A stretch of 23,610 bases of DNA from an uncultured Erysipelotrichaceae bacterium (GTDB taxonomy: Bacteria > Bacillota_I > Bacilli_A > Erysipelotrichales > Erysipelotrichaceae): contig CAJUGR010000011.1 in NCBI GenBank assembly GCA_910586285.1, positions 1-23,610 on the forward strand, in the 5' to 3' direction. Position 1 is the stretch's first letter. Every line of letters starts with the position of its first letter. The position numbers were made by a program, and so were the translations under genes. The notes under the pieces were generated by a model, which was given only the letters and a program-made list of their open reading frames with translations, was not told the origin of the DNA and made no database searches. Shown here piece after piece: positions 23,472 through 23,610 of the stretch.

Positions 23472-23502
23472 AACATTTCGCATATCGCGGAGTGTTTTTT
23501 TG
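23472..23502 (+). terminator. Intrinsic terminator of the bactofilin gene
   Basis: AACATTTCGC (23472-23481) pairs with GCGGAGTGTT (23487-23496) over 10 bp with two G-T pairs and a 5-base loop, followed by seven T's. From 23503 to the window end no gene is certain. ATGs at 23570 and 23583 open short frames that run off the edge, and a TACAAT at 23579-23584 could instead be a -10 box. Confidence 0.85.
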
Positions 23503-23610
23503 TTTCACCATACAAATAAAAAAAGCGAAAGGCACGAACCAAACGCAGAAAGAAATATTCCGGTAAATGGAAGTAAGATACAATGGTTTTGCGCAATGCG
23601 GGTGGAATTA

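Noticed and set aside
23363..23596. 77-codon minus-strand frame at the right edge
   Set aside because: It overlaps the bactofilin 3' end and passes through the terminator at 23472-23501; no ribosome site or family.
1..23610. CRISPR array, insertion sequence, prophage or rRNA genes
   Set aside because: I saw no regularly spaced repeats, transposase, integrase, phage structural genes or rRNA sequence in the window.

Overview
The window looks like a chromosomal segment of a low-GC Gram-positive bacterium (Bacillota). A clostridial or Erysipelotrichia-type gut or oral commensal is my best guess. The evidence is strong AGGAG-type ribosome binding sites, TTGACA/TATAAT-like promoters, many hairpin-plus-T-run terminators, a GlgC/GlgD pair typical of Firmicutes, a PheB-type ACT protein and PadR regulators. 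I name no species.

Left part (1-9250, plus strand): (i) a promoter-proximal stretch with a possible small structured transcript; (ii) a tightly packed operon of a SIS-domain sugar-phosphate isomerase/deglycase-like protein, a HAD phosphatase, a possible 25-codon ORF, an EamA transporter and a second SIS protein, closed by a terminator; (iii) pta on its own promoter; (iv) a glycogen synthesis operon glgC-glgD-glgA, closed by a terminator.

Centre (9250-17700): a roughly 550-base gap that looks empty but holds a decayed minus-strand reading frame. It is followed by a divergent threonine-pathway locus. Going left from 13379 are hom-lysC-asd (minus strand, 4-base ATGA overlaps). Going right from 13485 are thrC-thrB-pheB (plus strand, overlapping genes). 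Together they encode every step from aspartate to threonine. The two operons share about 105 bases with overlapping -10 elements, and the last gene of the right arm is an HTH+ACT protein. Next come a DUF1461-type membrane protein, maf, and a tRNA-Thr(GGT) that starts one base after the maf stop codon.

Right part (17700-23610): two PadR-family regulators sit back to back. Each is followed by a single effector-like gene (an alpha/beta hydrolase on the left, an HXXEE membrane protein on the right), and each has its own perfect palindrome between promoter and ribosome binding site. Then come two tandem paralogous lipoproteins (minus), ispF (plus), and a solitary bactofilin (plus) with a good promoter and terminator.

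Most of the window is ordinary housekeeping metabolism. The parts I find least explained are the SIS/HAD/EamA/SIS operon, the divergent PadR pair, the decayed frame downstream of asd, and the hom/thrC control region with its HTH-ACT gene.
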